Assembly: GCA_022113835.1 (NCBI GenBank)
Contig: JAILWY010000006.1
Span: 10,772,501-10,836,500, forward strand
Reading direction: 5' to 3'
DNA from: Atopsyche davidsoni
Lineage: Eukaryota; Arthropoda; Insecta; Trichoptera; Hydrobiosidae
Length of the DNA stretch: 64,000 bases
Of this stretch, positions 59,421 to 64,000 are shown piece by piece. Position 1 is the first letter of the stretch; each line of letters opens with the position of its first letter. The position numbers and the translations under genes were made by a program. Under the pieces are notes generated by a model. It searched no databases. It was not told the origin of the DNA and saw only the letters and a list, made by a program, of their open reading frames with translations.

Positions 59421-59917
59421 AAACAGGCACAAGTTAATTCCAAAACACATTGAAAATATTCACCAACTTTATAATTATTTAAACCATCTATATAACTTTT
59501 TGACCCCTTATGTATATTTATAAGTAGTTGCAAATACCTCCTTGGGTGAGCAGATCTAACACTAGGATTGCAAATACTTTGTAATCCTCAATACGTTGTA
59601 AAGCAAAGTTTGCCATTGTTCAGGCAACGAGCAGACGCGGTATTATGGGCCATTTAAGCGCAAATGAGGCCGCAGCACCAGACAATGATAAAGCCAGGCC
59701 CGATCGCAGCTTCGAACTCTCCGTTTCAACACCGGCAGAGGTGCGACAAATTGTGTTATGTGTATTATTCAAAAGGTTTATAATAAAAACAATGAGTTTC
59801 TACGAGTTTTTTTTATTGATCTCGAGCATTGAAGGGGAATTATATAATACAGATGCGGTTGTGACGGGTGAGTGGCTCAGGTACTGTAACGTAGGGGTGA
59901 TTGATGGGCTGCGAGGC

Positions 59918-62120
59918 TTAGTGATAGGCGGGGTACCCGTGGCCGTAGGCGGGGCCGTAAGCCGGACCGTAAGCCTTAGCCAGAGGGGAGGCGTAAGCTA
60001 GAGGGGCGGCGAACTTGGCGACGGGGGCGGCATAGGCTATAGGGGCGGCGGCAACCTTGACCGCGTGCCCGAGCGGCACGCGGTTCACGACGGCGTTGAA
60101 TCCGTTGTGAGGGTCAGCCGTGTAGTCGACGGTGCGCTTGAAGCCATCGGGATCCACGAGAGAGTACGATCCCTGGACCACGTCTCCAGACCTGCTCTCG
60201 TGCTGGCTCTTGGAGTCTCCGGTCAGAGCGTCCTGGATGTCGTAGGCGAAGCTGTACTGGGGGTTCGGGTCGTAGTCGTCGACGGCATACTTGGCGACGG
60301 GGGCGGCGTAGGCGAGGGGAGCGGCGTACTTGGCGACGGGGGCTGCGTATGCCACGGGGGCGGCGTATTTAGCGACGGGGGCTGCGTAGGCGCCGTGAGC
60401 GTATCCGAAGGCTGGGGCGGCAACTGCACCGTGGGCATATCCATAAGCAGGGGCGGCGAGGGCTCCGTGGCCGTAGCCATAGGCAGGGGCGGCGAGAGCT
60501 CCGTGGCCGTAGCCGTAGGCGGGGGCTGCTAAAGCTCCGTGGCCATAGCCGAATGCGGGGGCGGCGTGAGCGAAGCCTCCATAAGTAGGGGCGAGCACTG
60601 CGGCTCCGCGCGAGATGGCCACAATGGCGGTGATAAGCAGTAACTTTAATTAAAAATTTAATTATTTGTATATATATAATGATAAAAGTGACTTGGTCTT
60701 TTGTCTTCACTTTGAGTTTTTTATATTTTTTGCAGTCTATTTGGTCGAAACTAGTCATGCAAAAAAATATAATAAACTCAAAGTGAAGACAAAATACAAA
60801 GTTACTTTTATCATTATAATAATGGATCTTCACCAATCAAATGCCTTGTCCCTCAACAAGATTAAATTATTTGATTATACATTTTAAAATCAGTTCTCCT
60901 AAATGTTCTTGTCTTCGATAAATCATGTAAATTATTTAAATTGGAGTTCAACAAAAGTAAGCAGTCTTTTTTAATAAGGCTGAATAATAACCAAAAAAAC
61001 ATTTTTAAAAAAAAAGGTAAATCACACAGCACTTGAAAAGGTTGGATTGTTTTTTAGATATCAAGTCGCATTGAGTTATGAATTTCAGGCTTAATGGCAG
61101 CAACACAAAAAACGATATTTCGGTCAAATAATCATCAATTATTTCTATTAAGGCTTGCAAAAATTTATTATGCGTACCATTAACAGCTTTGGACAATATA
61201 ATATTACCACTGAGCAAAATCCTGAAAACCTTTGCGAATATAGTGCACTGGTTGCTGATGTAATATTAACTAAGGCCACTTGATAATGTTAAATGCATAT
61301 TCGTCACACAGGCGAATATTTATATATATATATATATATATATAATAGAGATTGAAAAAAATGTACATAAAAGACAAATATCTTTATATAAAAACATATG
61401 GAAATGCATTTGTAAATATATTATGCGTTATTTGTAAGAAACAATTAGTCTTGTGAATGAATTATCACAAATAATGATATCTCATAAAGTGATTTGTATA
61501 AATACAATTATCAACTCCATGATAACTTATTTATAAGACCCACTATGCCGAATTAAATATGTACGTGCGATATCAATCCAGAGTGATCACAAAAAAACTA
61601 TTTGCTTTATCTTATACAATGTGGCACACTAAATCTAATTGACGTAGGCGTGATGCAATTACATTAGTTTGGGTATGTTTAGACGGTAATCGAATGAATG
61701 AAATTATAGTTATCAGCATTATTCATATTTATAACAAGATTGTCGCCCCTTTGCAACTTCATTTGCCATACGGATACACAATGATAAAAAGTTTACATGT
61801 TTACAGAGAAATCTTTTCAACTTGCTTTAGATTAGATATAAGATACAAGTTTCTATAAAAAAAAAAATGTTTTTTAAATTATAATTTGTAATAAGCAAAA
61901 ATTAATACGTAGTTCACAGTAAAATAAATTTAAAAAAAATTGAATTTGAAACACTTTGTGAAACATTTTAGAATGAGTTTAATTTCAAGCTTTTTGCACT
62001 GCTCTTTGATAATCACTTCGTTAAGGGCGCGTTATTCAGAGACGTTTTCTGAAAAACTCGCCCTTTGACGCACACGGAGTGAAGGTTTCTTAGGCTGCTG
62101 GGACCCACCTTGAAAGCCAT
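59918..62120 (-). CDS. RR-2 cuticular protein (CPR family) with 12-residue [12 protein letters not shown] repeats
   Basis: Exon 1 is 62109-62120 (MAFK, donor GTGGGT). Exon 2 is 59918-60643 after TTAATTAAAG; the intron is 1465 bp and phase 0. Protein 245 residues, the longest here: signal peptide [17 protein letters not shown], then five tandem 12-residue Gly/His/Tyr repeats (about residues 32-91), [10 protein letters not shown] units, and an RR-2 domain at about 127-194 ([55 protein letters not shown], then NRVP instead of HREP). The C-terminal arm has [13 protein letters not shown] and ends AYH. It differs from its neighbours in the signal peptide, in VDPDG for VDADG, and in the Gly-rich repeats. 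Its intron holds a foldback repeat just before the acceptor. AATAAA is on the minus strand at 59812-59817. Confidence 0.92.
60383..60562 (-). repeat. 36-bp coding tandem repeat (five units)
   Basis: Five 36-bp units encode [16 protein letters not shown] 12-mers in the RR-2 gene at 59918-62120. The first three differ by one residue; the last two carry AHGA and Val or Tyr changes, as expected for unequal exchange with decay at one end. Confidence 0.85.
60675..60818. repeat. Foldback repeat in the intron, next to the 3' splice site
   Basis: Arms of about 60 bp (60675-60734 and 60758-60818), roughly 90% matched, share TTGTCTTCACTTTGAGTTT with the palindrome at 38197-38397. The loop carries the 3' half of the hammerhead-like motif (GGTC, GAA at 60747-60749, ACTAGT, C). 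On the transcribed minus strand it ends 31 nt before the acceptor of the RR-2 gene at 59918-62120. Confidence 0.7.
61321..61344. repeat. (TA)n microsatellite
   Basis: About 12 TA units, in the intron of the last RR-2 gene. Confidence 0.9.
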
Positions 62121-62141
62121 GTCGAGTGGTGGAGAACTGGA

Positions 62142-62176
62142 GACTGTGGTAGGCAAGGGTTCGCGTCCCTTTTATA
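62142..62176 (-). promoter_or_regulatory. Core promoter of the RR-2 gene at 59918-62120
   Basis: TATAAAAG on the minus strand (62169-62176) and initiator-like ACAGTC with its A at 62145, 31 bp downstream. 5' UTR about 25 nt. Confidence 0.7.
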
Positions 62177-62428
62177 TCCAACAATATACACTCAACGTAC
62201 CCCGAGGTGCACTAGTGATATGCGAATGGCGTTGCACCGCCTCGAGCTACAAGCGGAATCAAACTATAATTGTCGGTAAACCTCTCGATTAAATGTAATT
62301 TATCAATATACAATTATTTACTTTATTATTTAAAAATATAGCAAAAATAATTTATATATATATATTTAAATAAATAATTTAATAGTGCCACAGTAGCCCG
62401 ATTGGACAGTCACCGGGTCGCGGTTGCC

Positions 62429-62434
62429 ATGAAG
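62429..62434 (+). CDS. Possible ATG-AAG micro-exon of a further gene
   Basis: ATGAAG followed by donor GTATCA in a locally GC-rich stretch, with initiator-like ACAGTC (A at 62408) and an AT-rich TAAATAAT about 37 bp before it. Very short first exons like this are common in cuticle genes, and it would be divergent from the gene ending at 62120. No second exon is visible before the window ends, so this is tentative. Confidence 0.22.
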
Positions 62435-62435
62435 G

Positions 62436-64000
62436 TATCAGATCTAATTGCAGTCATCTCACTAATTAAGAGTCGTTTCATTTTTAAATCTATTACCTCA
62501 TTGCATAAACCATAAAATATTTCACGTTTGAGTGTGGTTTTGTAGAACAAATACAGATGCTTGCTGAGCAAAATAACATTGCTTAACGAATTGCTCCAAA
62601 ATTCTACAAAGCTTAGTGATCAGTTATTTTTCATTTAAGTGATGTATTTGGAAGTTAAGAGAAATTCTCAAAAAGTGGATTTATCTCATTCTTGACAGCC
62701 TACAATAATGTCGAAAAGGTTTTTTTGGTAAAACTTATTCTTTCGCTACAACGAAACAAAACTGACTTCTGAATGAAAAGATTTTTCATTCATTCAAACT
62801 AATTTACAGGTCCAAATAGATTAATAAATAATTTGAACCAATACAATTTTAATTTGTTTTTAAATATGTTGAAAATATAAATAAAATCTTGCTTTTTTTA
62901 AGATTTTTAACAGCAGTTCAACTTTTTTTCCGTTTACATATATGAATATCTTTTTTAAAGCCATTTTAACATCTCTTACTTTCTTTTTTTATTTAAACAA
63001 TGTTTTAACGCTTTATTTTTACCTACCTGGATAATATATGTTTTTTCCCGTTTAATCACATTATTTGTAATTCAAAACTACTTTTCAATACAAGAGCATT
63101 AATTTTATTACATAATTGTGATTGATGGCATTCTTATTCATGTAGTTAATTAAAGTTATTTATTTTTCTACTCCCCAAAAAAATATTAATTTCAGTCGCA
63201 AAAGGTATTTATTTGATTGCAATTTTTTAATAGGCGCACTTCTTTTCAAAGATCAAAATGACAGGCGGATGTTAGTCATTAGATAACAATATTATCAGGG
63301 ACCTGTACAGTAATTTAAAAGATAAGATTACAAATATTTATTTGTTAAATTAGATATCTGGTTACGTGTATGGATTATTTCACTATTGAATATGCCAAAG
63401 CAAAGGTACAAAATGTTTGTTCTTATTTATGCAACAATCCACTTTCTTCCGAAATCGTTATTATAGATAATTGTTATATCTTAGAAATAAATAATACATA
63501 AATTGGGGTTTGTTTCAACATTTCAATGGGCTTTTATAAAATGAATCTGAAAAGAATTTTTGTTAAATAATTTATGGAAATGAATTAAATTGACAAATTT
63601 AGTGCCTTAAATAAATAATACAACAGGAGAACGCAATTTAATTAGAAAAAGAGTATATTCACTACTTCTTATTGAATTTTGTGCAGAAAATGGATAACTA
63701 TTAGCTGAAGTACGACGTTTTGAATTAATTACCGAAAATTTTCAGTTAAACTGCTCATATATAATAAAGCTACGTTTTTGTAATAAGCTAGTGAATAAAG
63801 TCACAAAAAATGCTCTATTGTTTGAGTCTATTGGCGAACTGAGAAAATTAAACAGCAATCCACAGAATCATCGAATAACCAAGGCGACCAAAATCTACAA
63901 ACATATTTTAAATTAATCTTGTAAAGTAGTAAAAATCATTTTTAGTTTTCTTGATATGGTTTTTACAATTCACAATAAAAATGTTGCAATTCAATTCCAT
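62436..64000. other. AT-rich sequence to the window end
   Basis: No coding frame, repeat or RNA recognised. If the micro-exon at 62429 is real, this would be its first intron. Confidence 0.4.

Noticed and set aside
1..64000. CRISPR arrays, bacterial operons or riboswitches
   Set aside because: The DNA is insect nuclear sequence; no regularly spaced direct repeats or prokaryotic signals were seen.

Overview
The window is insect nuclear DNA carrying part of a cuticle-protein gene cluster. It is strongly AT-rich with short GC-rich coding islands. There are no prokaryotic operons and no rRNA or clear functional tRNA. Genes have GT-AG introns, TATA/initiator promoters and AATAAA signals. The predicted proteins are insect CPR-family, RR-2 chitin-binding cuticular proteins with Ala-Ala-Pro-rich flanks. 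The order cannot be fixed from this sequence.

Nine RR-2 genes are supported. In order and strand: 144-830 (+, first exon lies left of the window), 2307-3453 (-), 6230-7689 (-), 11406-12229 (+), 18267-19429 (+), 23139-23971 (+), 26325-28693 (-), 30754-31958 (-) and 59918-62120 (-). Every complete gene has the same plan: a TATA box, an initiator-like site 31-33 bp downstream, a 5' UTR of only 25-37 nt, a 12-nt coding exon (Met-Ala-Phe-Lys), a phase-0 intron of 236-1754 bp, and one GC-rich exon. That exon holds the rest of the signal peptide, an Ala-Pro repeat arm, the RR-2 domain and a second Ala-Pro arm ending in Tyr-His. Two pairs of near-duplicates lie on opposite strands (6230-7689 with 11406-12229, and 23139-23971 with 30754-31958). 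This points to inverted duplication and probably gene conversion.

Eight genes fill the first 32 kb. From about 32.7 to 59.8 kb no gene could be supported. That stretch holds transposon debris and unexplained GC-rich patches. The ninth RR-2 gene is near the right edge. Two weaker gene starts were noticed: a possible signal-peptide exon at 4192-4266 and a possible ATG-AAG micro-exon at 62429-62434, divergent from the ninth gene.

Repeats include two hAT-type copies with perfect 8-bp target duplications, a pogo/Tigger-like MITE, an inverted-repeat element with a tRNA-like core, tRNA-derived SINE fragments, and relics of a non-LTR retrotransposon and of mariner-type transposases. The most interesting non-genic signal is a set of at least a dozen hammerhead-ribozyme-like motifs in several sequence families. 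They follow CTGAnGA, a hairpin, GAA, a self-complementary A...T block and one non-G base. Several sit inside long, nearly perfect palindromes, one of which lies next to the 3' splice site of the last cuticle gene. They resemble the hammerheads known from Penelope-like retroelements, but most carry one extra base in the core.

Together the genes would supply secreted chitin-binding proteins for hard cuticle. Their shared promoter plan and short transcripts suggest strong, co-ordinated epidermal expression.
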